Assembly: GCA_964458575.1 (NCBI GenBank)
Contig: CAYWMD010000096.1
Location: 1-15,053, forward strand
Length of the DNA: 15,053 bases
Source of the DNA: CAYWMD01 sp964458575
Lineage (GTDB): Bacteria > Verrucomicrobiota > Verrucomicrobiia > Limisphaerales > JADLHS01
Direction: 5' to 3'
Below, piece after piece: positions 1 through 6,946 of this stretch. A program made the position numbers and the translations under genes. Within the stretch, counting starts at the first letter, position 1. Each line of letters starts with the position of its first letter. The notes under the pieces were generated by a model, which was not told the origin of the DNA, searched no databases, and saw nothing but the letters and a program-made list of their open reading frames with translations.

Positions 1-980
1 CATGGCACAGGCACAGCATTCAAAACCTTCTTGATAATCGCATCGGTCGTCACCCCCTGCGCGTCCGCTTCGTAGCTGAGGATGATGCGATGGCGCAACA
101 CGTCCGGTCCGATGCTCTTCACGTCCTCGGGAATCACGTATTCGCGGCCCTGCAAGAGCGCCCAGGCTTTGGCGGCGAGCGTGAGATAAATCGTCGCGCG
201 GGGAGAAGCGCCGAACTGGATGAAGTTCTTCAAATCGAGTTTGTACTCTTCCGGCTTGCGCGTGGCAAAGGTCAGCTTCACGACATAATCGCGGAGCTTT
301 TCATCCACGTGAATCTGGTCCACGAGCTTGCGCGTCTTCAAAATGTCATCCACGGCGATCACCGGTTTGACCTGGGTCTCCGGGCTGGTGAACGCCATGC
401 GATCGAGAATCCGGCGTTCCTCCTCGAACGACGGATAATCCAGCAGCACCTTGAACATGAACCGGTCCACCTGGGCCTCGGGCAGGGGATACGTGCCCTC
501 CTGGTCAATCGGATTCTCGGTGGCCAGCACTAGGAACGGCGACGGCAGGTGCATCGTTTGCCCGCCGAGCGTGACCTGCCGTTCCTGCATCGCCTCCAGC
601 AAGGCGGATTGCACCTTGGCGGGCGCGCGGTTGATTTCATCGGCTAGGACGAAGTTTGCGAAGACCGGGCCGGTCGTCGCGTGATATTTCCCGTCCTGTG
701 GGTTGTAGATCAAAGTGCCCACGATGTCCGCGGGCAGGAGGTCGGGGGTGAATTGAATGCGATGGAAGCTCGCCTGGATGGCGGCGGCCAGGGTGCGGAC
801 GGAAAGTGTCTTGGCCAGGCCGGGCACGCCTTCCAGCAACACGTGGCCGTTGGCCAGCAACGCCACGATGAGGCGTTCGACCAACGCGTCCTGGCCCACG
901 ATGACGCGGGCAACTTCTTCGCGCAACGCCCGAATCCAGGCGGACGCTTCCGGCAACTGATCCTTTAACGGCTGTGTCAT
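1..980 (-). CDS. MoxR-family AAA+ ATPase (3' edge at window boundary)
   Basis: Translating the minus strand from the ATG at 980-978 gives 326 codons open to the window edge. Seen motifs: Walker A GVPGLAKT (residues 51-58), Walker B VLADEINR (111-118), sensor 1 ATENP (153-157), PEAQVDRF with the arginine-finger candidate R173, and sensor 2 GASPRA (257-262). This order is diagnostic of MoxR AAA+ ATPases (AAA_3 plus lid), which act as chaperone-like ATPases, usually beside a DUF58/VWA-domain protein. The last visible residues are AVPVP, a common MoxR C-terminus. The remaining two bases read TG, so the stop codon (probably TGA) is probably cut by the window edge and the protein is essentially complete. 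No good Shine-Dalgarno is seen before the ATG. The expected DUF58 and VWA partners would lie to the left, outside the window. The class is secure; the substrate is unknown. Confidence 0.93.
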   Translation of the reverse strand, partial: MTQPLKDQLPEASAWIRALREEVARVIVGQDALVERLIVALLANGHVLLEGVPGLAKTLSVRTLAAAIQASFHRIQFTPDLLPADIVGTLIYNPQDGKYHATTGPVFANFVLADEINRAPAKVQSALLEAMQERQVTLGGQTMHLPSPFLVLATENPIDQEGTYPLPEAQVDRFMFKVLLDYPSFEEERRILDRMAFTSPETQVKPVIAVDDILKTRKLVDQIHVDEKLRDYVVKLTFATRKPEEYKLDLKNFIQFGASPRATIYLTLAAKAWALLQGREYVIPEDVKSIGPDVLRHRIILSYEADAQGVTTDAIIKKVLNAVPVP

Positions 981-1053
981 GTTGACTGCAATGTAGGGAG
1001 TGAAGCGGCGAGACTCAAGCACGGTTGGTTTCGCATCTTGCTCTTAAATCGTA

Positions 1054-1110
1054 ATCTTAATCTTAATCCCGGCAGCGGTGCGGCCACAACGCAGTGATTA
1101 AGATTAAGAT
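1054..1110. repeat. Perfect 15-base inverted repeat of TTAATC words
   Basis: ATCTTAATCTTAATC at 1054-1068 is the exact reverse complement of GATTAAGATTAAGAT at 1096-1110, with a 27-base GC-rich loop between. Each arm is itself a hexamer tandem (TTAATC / GATTAA), and degenerate copies continue outward on both sides. It lies in the 146-base spacer between the tRNA-His 3' end (1127) and the moxR start (980). As a minus-strand transcript it would follow the tRNA, but no T-run follows the stem, so it is not a standard terminator. Confidence 0.8.
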
Positions 1111-1126
1111 CAAGTTGAAGGAGAGG

Positions 1127-1202
1127 TGGGGTGGCCGACGGGATTCGAACCCGCAACAACAAGCTCCACAAGCTTGGACTCTACCATTGAGCTACGACCA
1201 CC
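1127..1202 (-). tRNA. tRNA-His (anticodon GTG)
   Basis: The minus strand folds as a full cloverleaf. The acceptor arm GTGGTCG pairs with CGGCCAC (one G-U). The D arm is GCTC/GAGT with an AATGGTA loop. The anticodon stem is CAAGC/GCTTG with loop TTGTGGA, giving anticodon GTG. The T arm is GCGGG/CCCGT with loop TTCGAAT. CCA is encoded at 1127-1129. The extra G at position -1 (base 1202) facing discriminator C73 (base 1130) is the identity element for histidyl-tRNA synthetase, which confirms the assignment independently of the anticodon. It is a single tRNA gene, not part of a cluster. Confidence 0.97.
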
Positions 1203-1212
1203 GACCGGCCTT

Positions 1213-1241
1213 AGCGTAGGTTTTCTACTCATTCGCGTCAA
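1213..1241 (-). promoter_or_regulatory. Candidate sigma70-type promoter of tRNA-His
   Basis: On the minus strand TTGACG (1241-1236, 5 of 6 matches to the -35 consensus) is followed after exactly 17 bases by TACGCT (1218-1213, 3 of 6 matches to the -10). That places the transcription start near 1206, only a few bases before the tRNA 5' end. Position and spacing are good; the -10 is weak. Confidence 0.5.
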
Positions 1242-1257
1242 GCTTGTCCAGTCACGC

Positions 1258-1271
1258 TGCCTTGCAAGGCA
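1258..1271. repeat. 14-base perfect palindrome upstream of tRNA-His
   Basis: TGCCTTGCAAGGCA reads identically on both strands. It is centred roughly 59 bases upstream of the predicted tRNA-His start site, and an 8-base palindrome GAGCGCTC follows at 1278-1285. A dimeric-regulator site is possible. It also lies about 220 bases upstream of the BNR gene on the other strand, so its target is undecided and it may be chance. Confidence 0.35.
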
Positions 1272-1488
1272 ACAAAAGAGCGCTCGTCAAAACTCCAGTG
1301 CATGACATGGACCCAAAGCCATTCTCTCCTTAACGGCAGTTTCGGATTGCGTGCGCCCTGGGCTCATTACTTGGCAACGAAAGTTGCCGCGCGGCTGGCA
1401 AATATGGTGGATTGACTGAAAATCTAAAAGGGCGGCAAATAGGTTGGGCTGGGAGAAGGATCCGCGATCGGATTAACCGAGGGACATT
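1272..1488 (+). other. Gene-free leader of the BNR/PEP-CTERM cluster
   Basis: The gap from the tRNA to the BNR gene (1203-1488) has no convincing gene. Apart from the tRNA promoter and the palindrome, this part holds a GNRA hairpin, GGCAAC-GAAA-GTTGCC (1373-1388, 6-bp stem). It also holds a near-direct repeat GGCAAATATGGT (1397-1408) and GGCAAATAGGT (1434-1444). TTGACT at 1412-1417 could be a -35, but no good -10 stands at the right spacing. The sequence does not match the c-di-GMP-I (GEMM) riboswitch core that I checked by eye. It could be a structured 5' leader. Confidence 0.35.
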
Positions 1489-3681
1489 ATGAGGACAATC
1501 AGAAGGAAGACTTGGCTGGCCAGTGTGGTCATTGTCGTGGCGCTTTGCGCCTTGCGCACAACGGGAGCCAGTTACTACTCGATGCAAAACCCGGATTGGC
1601 CGCCCATGCCGGTCGCGCCTTTCGATGTCCCGGTTTACGATTTGGGTGGCGGCATGTTCGCTTACGATGATCTGGACGTGGATTACGTTCAATTGCGCGC
1701 CGCCCGGCGGCAAGCGCTCATGGATTCCGAAAGTGGGCCACCGTGGCCGGGTGAAGGCGAGGGCGAAGGCGGCGGTGCGAGCGGACCACCGGCCTATAAT
1801 TTTTCCACCAATGACTTGTGGGTGGAAATCATTTTCGTCACCAACAACAGCGTGTCGCTGGTCATCCACGCGCCGGACACCAACGTGTATGACCTCTACC
1901 GGACGTTCGAGTTGATCGGGAACTACACCACCAACTCGTCCTGGCGCTGGGTCGGACGGGGGAACAATAGCCAGCACTTGAGTTTTCCCAACGCGCGTTG
2001 CCGGGCGGCGTTCTACATGCTAGGCTCCCGCGTGGACAGCGATGGGGACAGTCTCAGTGATGCGTTTGAGGTGCTTTCGAGCAAGACCTCCCCCGGGACG
2101 AACCATACCTACAGCGCGGAGTTGACGGACCTGGAATGGTGGCTGCGTTCCAACATTCTGGTCAACGACCCGGAACAGGACTGCGGCAACGAACAGAACA
2201 GTCAGTTTGAGACAACGGTTGCAGTCGTAGGGGACAATGTAGTTGTGGCTTGGGTGGACTCCAACGAAGGCGTGTACGCTTTGGGAGACGAAGACTATTG
2301 GCTAACGAACCGAACGCCTCGATTTGTAGCATACGCCGTTTCGCGCGACGGCGGTATCACTTTTGAGGACATGGGAGTTCCGCCATTGAGTCGGGCCGAG
2401 GGGCCGATGAATACGTGGGGTGACGCTGGTGACCCGGTGCTGGCAATGGACCGAGCTTCAGGAACTGTATATCTGGTCGGCACATCACCGCGCAATCAAG
2501 GATTTAAAGGCATACCGCTCTGGAAATCCATTGACGGCGGCGTGACGTTCACGAATCCGATCATCGTCCGCGAGGACATGGTGCAATCGGACAAACCATG
2601 GCTCGCGGTGGACGACTGGTCGGGAACGGGCCAACACGATGTTTATCTGATGTGCAACGGTTTCTTTGAAACCAACAGTAATCCACCGGCTATCCTGCTG
2701 GCGGTGTCAACTGATGGTAGTGGCGGCAGTTGGACCAATTCACCACTAATCCTTCGCGAGTCGAACTTCCCCAACCTCTATCCTGTCGGCAACTACATCA
2801 TCCAGGCAGGTCCCGGCCATGTTGTCTATGCGTTTTGGTTTGAACGCACTGTTGTGAGCAGCAACGGAACCAACTGGCTTAAGATGCGGCAGGTGCGGGA
2901 TCGCGGCGCAACGTTGGGCACTGTCCAAACAGTTCTCCAATTCGTTACCATCGACCCAGGCGGCAATCTGGCCTTGAAACGCAGTAACAGCGCGGCGGAA
3001 GATGACACTTTCCGTGTTCAGCCCATTACGGCGCTGGCGGTCAATCCTAATACGAACAGGGTGGGTCACCTCTATCTCGCGTACGCGGACAAAGGAACAA
3101 ACGCGAACGACAAAGCCGACGTTTTCTTTATTGGCTCGACGAATGGCGGAACGAACTGGACGAGTCCGCTGAGGGTGAACACGGATTCCACTGCGAATGA
3201 CCAGTGGATGCCAGTGCTCTGTATCAAGCCCGACGGTACGCAGTTGTTTATGGCATGGTACGACCGACGCAACGACACAAACAATTCGCTGATGGAAGTG
3301 TATGGCCGTTTCGCAACGATTGCGACCAACGGCGACGTGACGTTCGGGACGGAGTTCACGATCAGCACGACCAACTTTCCGCCCGTCTTTGCTGGCACGC
3401 TCATGGGCAACACGAATATCGGCCACTACGACCCCGTGTATCCGCCAGGAGACGTTAGTCTGCATTGGTGGTATCCTGAGTGGCCGCTGACGAATTTCGC
3501 TGCCCAACCGGTGATCACAGCTGACAGCTATAAAAGCCATGTTGGCGAATACAACGGGGCGTTCGCGAATGACAGCTACGTGCAAATGACGTGGACCGAT
3601 TACCGGTTGCCGGCGGTTGATTCACTCTTTCCTAGAAATCAAAGTGACGTTCGATTCGTTCGCCTAACCTGGCCGCAATAA
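1489..3681 (+). CDS. Secreted BNR/sialidase-like beta-propeller protein with calcium loop
   Basis: 730 residues. ATG at 1489 follows GAGGG at 1479-1483 with 5 bases of spacing. Residues 1-26 form a signal peptide (R2-K7 basic, then a hydrophobic core to about L22). A Gly-Glu linker (about 88-98) leads to a small beta-rich region that ends in DSDGDSLSDAFE (183-194), a thrombospondin-3-like calcium-binding loop. From about residue 237 to the end is a propeller with Asp-box motifs SRDGGITF (285-292), SIDGGVTF (347-354), a variant starting STDG (407-415) and STNGGTNW (550-557). The strongly conserved AWYDRRNDTNN stretch lies in the last third. The Asp boxes are structural; no complete sialidase catalytic set could be confirmed, so enzymatic activity is not claimed. 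It has no PEP-CTERM tail or other anchor, so it is likely released. It is followed after 16 bases by a PEP-CTERM gene, probably in one operon. Its 3' third is duplicated at 4306-5019. Confidence 0.88.
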   Translation: MRTIRRKTWLASVVIVVALCALRTTGASYYSMQNPDWPPMPVAPFDVPVYDLGGGMFAYDDLDVDYVQLRAARRQALMDSESGPPWPGEGEGEGGGASGPPAYNFSTNDLWVEIIFVTNNSVSLVIHAPDTNVYDLYRTFELIGNYTTNSSWRWVGRGNNSQHLSFPNARCRAAFYMLGSRVDSDGDSLSDAFEVLSSKTSPGTNHTYSAELTDLEWWLRSNILVNDPEQDCGNEQNSQFETTVAVVGDNVVVAWVDSNEGVYALGDEDYWLTNRTPRFVAYAVSRDGGITFEDMGVPPLSRAEGPMNTWGDAGDPVLAMDRASGTVYLVGTSPRNQGFKGIPLWKSIDGGVTFTNPIIVREDMVQSDKPWLAVDDWSGTGQHDVYLMCNGFFETNSNPPAILLAVSTDGSGGSWTNSPLILRESNFPNLYPVGNYIIQAGPGHVVYAFWFERTVVSSNGTNWLKMRQVRDRGATLGTVQTVLQFVTIDPGGNLALKRSNSAAEDDTFRVQPITALAVNPNTNRVGHLYLAYADKGTNANDKADVFFIGSTNGGTNWTSPLRVNTDSTANDQWMPVLCIKPDGTQLFMAWYDRRNDTNNSLMEVYGRFATIATNGDVTFGTEFTISTTNFPPVFAGTLMGNTNIGHYDPVYPPGDVSLHWWYPEWPLTNFAAQPVITADSYKSHVGEYNGAFANDSYVQMTWTDYRLPAVDSLFPRNQSDVRFVRLTWPQ

Positions 3682-3697
3682 CATACGAGGTTTCGAT

Positions 3698-4294
3698 ATG
3701 AAGTCATACTTGCTGGTTCTAATCCTTATTTTGAGTCGCACTCTCGTGTCTCCGCTGAAGGCTCAGTCAACCTTTCGGTTCGAAAACTTTAATGCGTCGG
3801 CCGGCATTGATGCTCCCGTCTTCGATGCGAACGGCGTCCGCCTCGCGGGGACCGATTATGCAGCGGAACTGTGGGGAGGAGCGTTAAGCAATTCACTTTC
3901 GCCAACACTTGTCTTTGATTCAGGGCAGCGCTTTATCCGGCCTTTTGACACAGGTTTGGCTGCTGGCTACTTGGTACCTTTCGGCGCTTCAATGACCGTA
4001 TGGGCGGTCCCTGGCGGCGGCTTCGCTTGGCTGCAAGTCCGCGCTTGGGAGACACGCTTGGGTGCTACGTATGAAGACGCCGTATTGCGCGACCTCGGGG
4101 GCTATGGGGAATCACCAGTGTTTTTCGCACAAGGCGGTAATCCACTGGGACTGCCTACTCTGCCTGCCCCTTTGGTCGGTCTTCAATCCTTCAGCCTGCG
4201 GGAAGTGGTGCCCGAGCCGTCCACTTGGGCGCTGCTGACGCTGGGTGGAGCAATGCTCTGCTGTTTGTCGCGGCGGCGCAAACGCCAGCCATGA
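3698..4294 (+). CDS. PEP-CTERM sorting-signal protein, copy 1
   Basis: 198 residues. ATG at 3698 with GAGG 7 bases upstream. An N-terminal signal peptide (K2, then a hydrophobic stretch ending near KAQS, about residue 23) precedes a small beta-rich exported domain containing GIDAPVFDANGVRLAG and YAAELWGG. The C-terminal 28 residues (171-198) are VPEPSTW, a hydrophobic helix and an arginine-rich end: the tripartite PEP-CTERM signal. In known systems such tails are recognised and cleaved by exosortase (EpsH/XrtA-type) during transport to the cell surface or exopolysaccharide. No exosortase is in the window. It sits 16 bases after the BNR gene, and its stop overlaps the ATG of the following truncated BNR copy (ATGA, 4291-4294). 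The function of the exported domain is unknown. Confidence 0.9.
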   Translation: MKSYLLVLILILSRTLVSPLKAQSTFRFENFNASAGIDAPVFDANGVRLAGTDYAAELWGGALSNSLSPTLVFDSGQRFIRPFDTGLAAGYLVPFGASMTVWAVPGGGFAWLQVRAWETRLGATYEDAVLRDLGGYGESPVFFAQGGNPLGLPTLPAPLVGLQSFSLREVVPEPSTWALLTLGGAMLCCLSRRRKRQP

Positions 4295-5019
4295 ATTCGT
4301 TGAACGGCAACCTTGAATTGAAGCGCAGCAACAGCGCTGCTGATAGTGACACATTCCGAGCGTTTCCTTCGCCGATGGTAGCGGTCAATCCCGGCAAAAC
4401 AAATCATTTGTACGTTGCTTTCGCGGATTTGGGCGCCAACTACGGAGACAAGGCGGATGTCCTTTTAGTCGCCTCCACGGATGGCGGCACCAATTGGACG
4501 GAGGCCGTCCGGGTCAACAGTGTTTGGACCAACGACCAATGGATGCCGGTGTTAGCCGTGAAGCCGGACGGGACACAGTTGTTTATGGCTTGGTACGATC
4601 GCAGGAACGACACCAACAACTCGCTAATTGATGTCTTTGGCTGTTGGGGAACGATCGCCACGAACGGTAGCGTCAGCTTCGGTACTGAATTCAAGATCAG
4701 CACCACCAACTTCCCTCCAGTGTTCGCAGGCACCGATACGAACAACACTCCTGATGGACACTATGATCCAGTTTATCCTCCTGGAAACACAAATCTACAT
4801 TGGTGGTATTCAGAATGGCCGGAATCGCTTCCGCCGGAGTACGAAATTCTGATCAAGACGGCGGACTCATACGCCGGTCACGTCGGAGAATACAGTGGAG
4901 CGTTCGCAGATGGTTTGTTTGTTTACCTTGCCTGGACCGATTATCGCATAAGATCTTTGGACACCCACTACGAACGACATCAATCCGACATTCGGTTCGT
5001 ACGCCTGACCTGGCCATAA
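4291..5019 (+). CDS. Headless second copy of the BNR protein, ATGA-coupled
   Basis: From the ATG at 4291 this gives 242 residues that align nearly end to end with the last third of the 730-residue BNR protein. They include the Asp box STDGGTNW (62-69), the AWYDRRNDTNN stretch, HYDPVYPPG, HVGEY-GAFA and the terminal VRLTWP. The frame stays open to 4225, but homology begins only at 4306, and 4291 overlaps the preceding stop as ATGA, so 4291 is preferred. It lacks the signal peptide, the calcium loop and most propeller blades. As written the product would stay in the cytosol and fold only as part of a propeller. It may therefore be a duplication by-product. Against simple decay, the frame is intact over 242 codons and many differences from copy 1 are synonymous or conservative. 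Annotating it as a pseudogene would also be reasonable. Confidence 0.72.
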   Translation: MNSLNGNLELKRSNSAADSDTFRAFPSPMVAVNPGKTNHLYVAFADLGANYGDKADVLLVASTDGGTNWTEAVRVNSVWTNDQWMPVLAVKPDGTQLFMAWYDRRNDTNNSLIDVFGCWGTIATNGSVSFGTEFKISTTNFPPVFAGTDTNNTPDGHYDPVYPPGNTNLHWWYSEWPESLPPEYEILIKTADSYAGHVGEYSGAFADGLFVYLAWTDYRIRSLDTHYERHQSDIRFVRLTWP

Positions 5020-5037
5020 CATCAATCAAGCGAATCC

Positions 5038-5646
5038 ATGAACTTGAAGTCATTCAGCTGCACCTGCCTTTTGACTTGTTTGTTGAGCCTTGGTGCCTTG
5101 GCTCAGTCAACCTTTCAATTACTTAATCTCCACCCTGCCTACGGCATTGACGCTCCGGTCTTCGATGCGCAGGGCATTCGGTTATCTGGAACTAATTACG
5201 CCGTTGAGTTGTGGGGAGGCATCTCCAGTGAATCGCTTTCACCTGCGCTTATCCTTGTATCTGGCCAACACATCGGCCCACGCAACATCCTGCCGTTTGG
5301 CACTGGCACAGCAGCAGGGTATTTCGGATCGAGTGAGGCCATGGCCGTTTTGTCTGCTGCCCCTGGAGGATACGCCTGGCTGCAAGTGCGAGCCTGGGAT
5401 GCTCGTTTAGGACCTACGTATGAAGATGTCCAATCGCTCGGACAGGGGGGCTATGGCGAAAGCCAAACGTTTTACGCAATGGGAGGTGATCCTATTGGTT
5501 ATCCACCTACGTTGCCGCGACCGTTAATTGGCCTCCAATCCTTCAGCCTGCGGAAAGTGGTGCCTGAGCCGTCCACTTGGACGCTGCTGGCGCTTGGTGG
5601 AGCAGCGTTCTGCTGGTTGTCGCGGCGGCGCAGATTCCAACCATGA
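5038..5646 (+). CDS. PEP-CTERM sorting-signal protein, copy 2
   Basis: 202 residues, a paralogue of the gene at 3698-4294. It has a signal peptide ending around ALAQS (residue 24), the same GIDAPVFDA and ELWGG exported domain, YAWLQVRAW in the middle, and a 28-residue tail (175-202) of VPEPSTW, hydrophobic helix and RRRR-rich end. Compared with copy 1 it carries a few extra residues in the middle loop. It starts 18 bases after the headless BNR copy without a clear Shine-Dalgarno. Its stop again overlaps an ATG (ATGA at 5643-5646). It would need an exosortase encoded elsewhere. Function unknown; the intact signal peptide and sorting tail suggest it is still a working exported protein. Confidence 0.89.
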   Translation: MNLKSFSCTCLLTCLLSLGALAQSTFQLLNLHPAYGIDAPVFDAQGIRLSGTNYAVELWGGISSESLSPALILVSGQHIGPRNILPFGTGTAAGYFGSSEAMAVLSAAPGGYAWLQVRAWDARLGPTYEDVQSLGQGGYGESQTFYAMGGDPIGYPPTLPRPLIGLQSFSLRKVVPEPSTWTLLALGGAAFCWLSRRRRFQP

Positions 5647-5738
5647 CTCCGTTCCGTGGCGACTTGAAGTTGAAGCGCAGCAACTACCCGAACGGTCGCC
5701 ACCATCTCTTGGCTTTACCTCGTGCCCGTTTTTCCTAA
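5643..5738 (+). pseudogene. 31-codon third start of the headless BNR copy
   Basis: The ATG at 5643 overlaps the stop of PEP-CTERM copy 2 and reads 31 codons to TAA at 5736-5738. The first 14 residues (MTPFRG, then DLKLKRSN) match the start of the 4291 copy, and the last 15 bases of the shared block (TTGAAGCGCAGCAAC) are identical. After 5684 the sequence is unrelated. It is either a deleted third duplicate or the ancestral endpoint of the duplication. It is unlikely to encode a useful protein. Confidence 0.6.
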
Positions 5739-5747
5739 AGTGCGCTC

Positions 5748-6863
5748 ATGGTCGCGCTCGAATCTGCCGAATTGTTCCGGAATCTCCGCCCGCCGGAACT
5801 CAAGGCTTTGCGGTCGGTCACGGTCGAGCGCGCCTACGCCGCCGGGCAGGAGATTTTTCGCGAGGGCGCTCCCGGCGACGGCGTTTACATTGTGAAGGAC
5901 GGGTTGGTCGAAATCTCCGGCGTGTTCAATCAGACCACCCGTCGGACGTTTTCCCGGCTCATGCCGGGCGAAGTATTCGGGGAAATGGCGGTCATCGAGC
6001 ATCGGCCCCGCTCGGCAACGGCAACCGCCGCGAATAACACCGAGGTTTATTTCATCCCGCGCGGTGAGATGCTGGGCTTGATGGAACGCTCGCCCGGTTT
6101 GTCGCTGAGTTTGATGCAGCTTATCAGTCACCGGTTGCGGGAGTTCAATCAGCAGTACCTCTTCGAAGTCGTGCAGGCGGAGCAACTCGCGATTCTCGGA
6201 CGTTTCGCGCGCGGCGTGGTGCATGATCTCAAGAATCCGCTCAACATCATCGGCCTCACCGCCGAACTGGCCGGGCGGCCCGAGGCCACGCCGGAATTTC
6301 GCGCCAAGGCCCAGGAACGCATCGCCCAGCAGGTCGAACGCATCAGCAGCCTCGTCAGCGAGATTCTTTACTTTACCCAGCGCGGCGGCGAAGCGGTGGC
6401 GCTGACGCCGATGAACTATGCCGAGTTCATTGGCAAATTGTTCGGAGAACTCAAGACCGAGGTCGAAACGCGCGGGGCCTCCCTCCAACTCGAAAACAAG
6501 CCGCCGGCCGCAATGTTGATGCTCAACCCCAAACGCCTCGCGCGTGTGTTTTTCAATCTCGTCCACAACGCCACCGAAGCGATGGGAGACGGCGGGAAGA
6601 TCATCCTGCGTTTTGGGCAGACGCCGCGCGAGATCGTCACGGAGGTGGAGGACGCCGGGCCGGGCATCGCGCCGGAAATTCTGGACCGGTTGTTTCAGAC
6701 GTTTGCTACGCACGGCAAGGAACACGGCACGGGTTTGGGGCTGTCCATCTGCAAGAAGATCATCGAGGACCACGGCGGGCGCATCTGGGCGCGCAACGAA
6801 CCGGGGCGCGGTGCGGTTTTTTCCTTTGCCATTCCGGCGCCGAAGAAGGCGATTGTTCGTTGA
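5748..6863 (+). CDS. Histidine kinase with N-terminal cyclic-nucleotide-binding domain
   Basis: 371 residues, ATG at 5748, no clear Shine-Dalgarno. Residues 7-125 form a cNMP-binding beta-roll with the phosphate-binding cassette FGEM-AVIEHRPRSATATA (77-94), keeping E79 and R88, as in CRP-type sensors. Residues 143-210 are a HisKA dimerisation domain with phospho-acceptor H159 in HDLKNPL. Residues 255-365 are the HATPase domain: N box with N274 (NLVHNATEAM), G1 box DAGPGIA (302-308), G2 box GTGLGLSI (327-334). There is no transmembrane segment, so it is a soluble kinase that should couple a small ligand, perhaps cAMP or cGMP, to phosphotransfer. No receiver domain or response regulator is adjacent, making it an orphan. 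It starts 10 bases after the last codon of the duplicated block. The domain call is secure; the ligand and partner are unknown. Confidence 0.92.
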   Translation: MVALESAELFRNLRPPELKALRSVTVERAYAAGQEIFREGAPGDGVYIVKDGLVEISGVFNQTTRRTFSRLMPGEVFGEMAVIEHRPRSATATAANNTEVYFIPRGEMLGLMERSPGLSLSLMQLISHRLREFNQQYLFEVVQAEQLAILGRFARGVVHDLKNPLNIIGLTAELAGRPEATPEFRAKAQERIAQQVERISSLVSEILYFTQRGGEAVALTPMNYAEFIGKLFGELKTEVETRGASLQLENKPPAAMLMLNPKRLARVFFNLVHNATEAMGDGGKIILRFGQTPREIVTEVEDAGPGIAPEILDRLFQTFATHGKEHGTGLGLSICKKIIEDHGGRIWARNEPGRGAVFSFAIPAPKKAIVR

Positions 6864-6946
6864 GACGTTTACACGATGAATCGTTGGAACGTGTTCGCGG
6901 CGGACGAACATCATTTCCCAAGCTTTCACTTTCATTTGCGGTTTCC

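Larger units (their letters stand above)
2962..5684 (+). repeat. Tandem duplication of BNR 3' part plus PEP-CTERM gene
   Basis: Unit 1 runs 2962-4305 (1344 bases) and unit 2 runs 4306-5657 (1352 bases). Both begin with a GGC codon followed by Asn-Leu-x-Leu-Lys-Arg-Ser-Asn, contain the BNR C-terminal third, a short spacer, and a complete PEP-CTERM gene. A third start of the same sequence, about 27 bases (5658-5684), follows unit 2 and then ends. The proteins of the two units are about two-thirds identical by eye, so the duplication is not recent. Both PEP-CTERM genes are followed by the same ATGA junction (4291 and 5643). Confidence 0.88.

Noticed and set aside
1412..1441. TTGACT as a -35 element of the BNR gene
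   Set aside because: No acceptable -10 hexamer lies 16-19 bases downstream, so a promoter is not called.
1373..1444. Possible c-di-GMP-I riboswitch because of the GAAA-capped hairpin and GGCAAA words
   Set aside because: The other conserved core segments of that riboswitch are not present in order, so the resemblance is judged superficial.
2746..3585. 279-codon minus-strand frame over the BNR gene
   Set aside because: The plus strand carries Asp boxes and is conserved in the duplicate; the minus frame has no recognisable feature.
1127..5738. Genomic island integrated at tRNA-His
   Set aside because: No integrase gene and no direct copy of the tRNA 3' end was found at the far side of the block; only the composition hint remains.
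5715..6935. 406-codon open frame on the minus strand across the histidine kinase
   Set aside because: Antisense shadow of a gene whose CNB, HisKA and HATPase motifs are intact; its own translation shows no domain.
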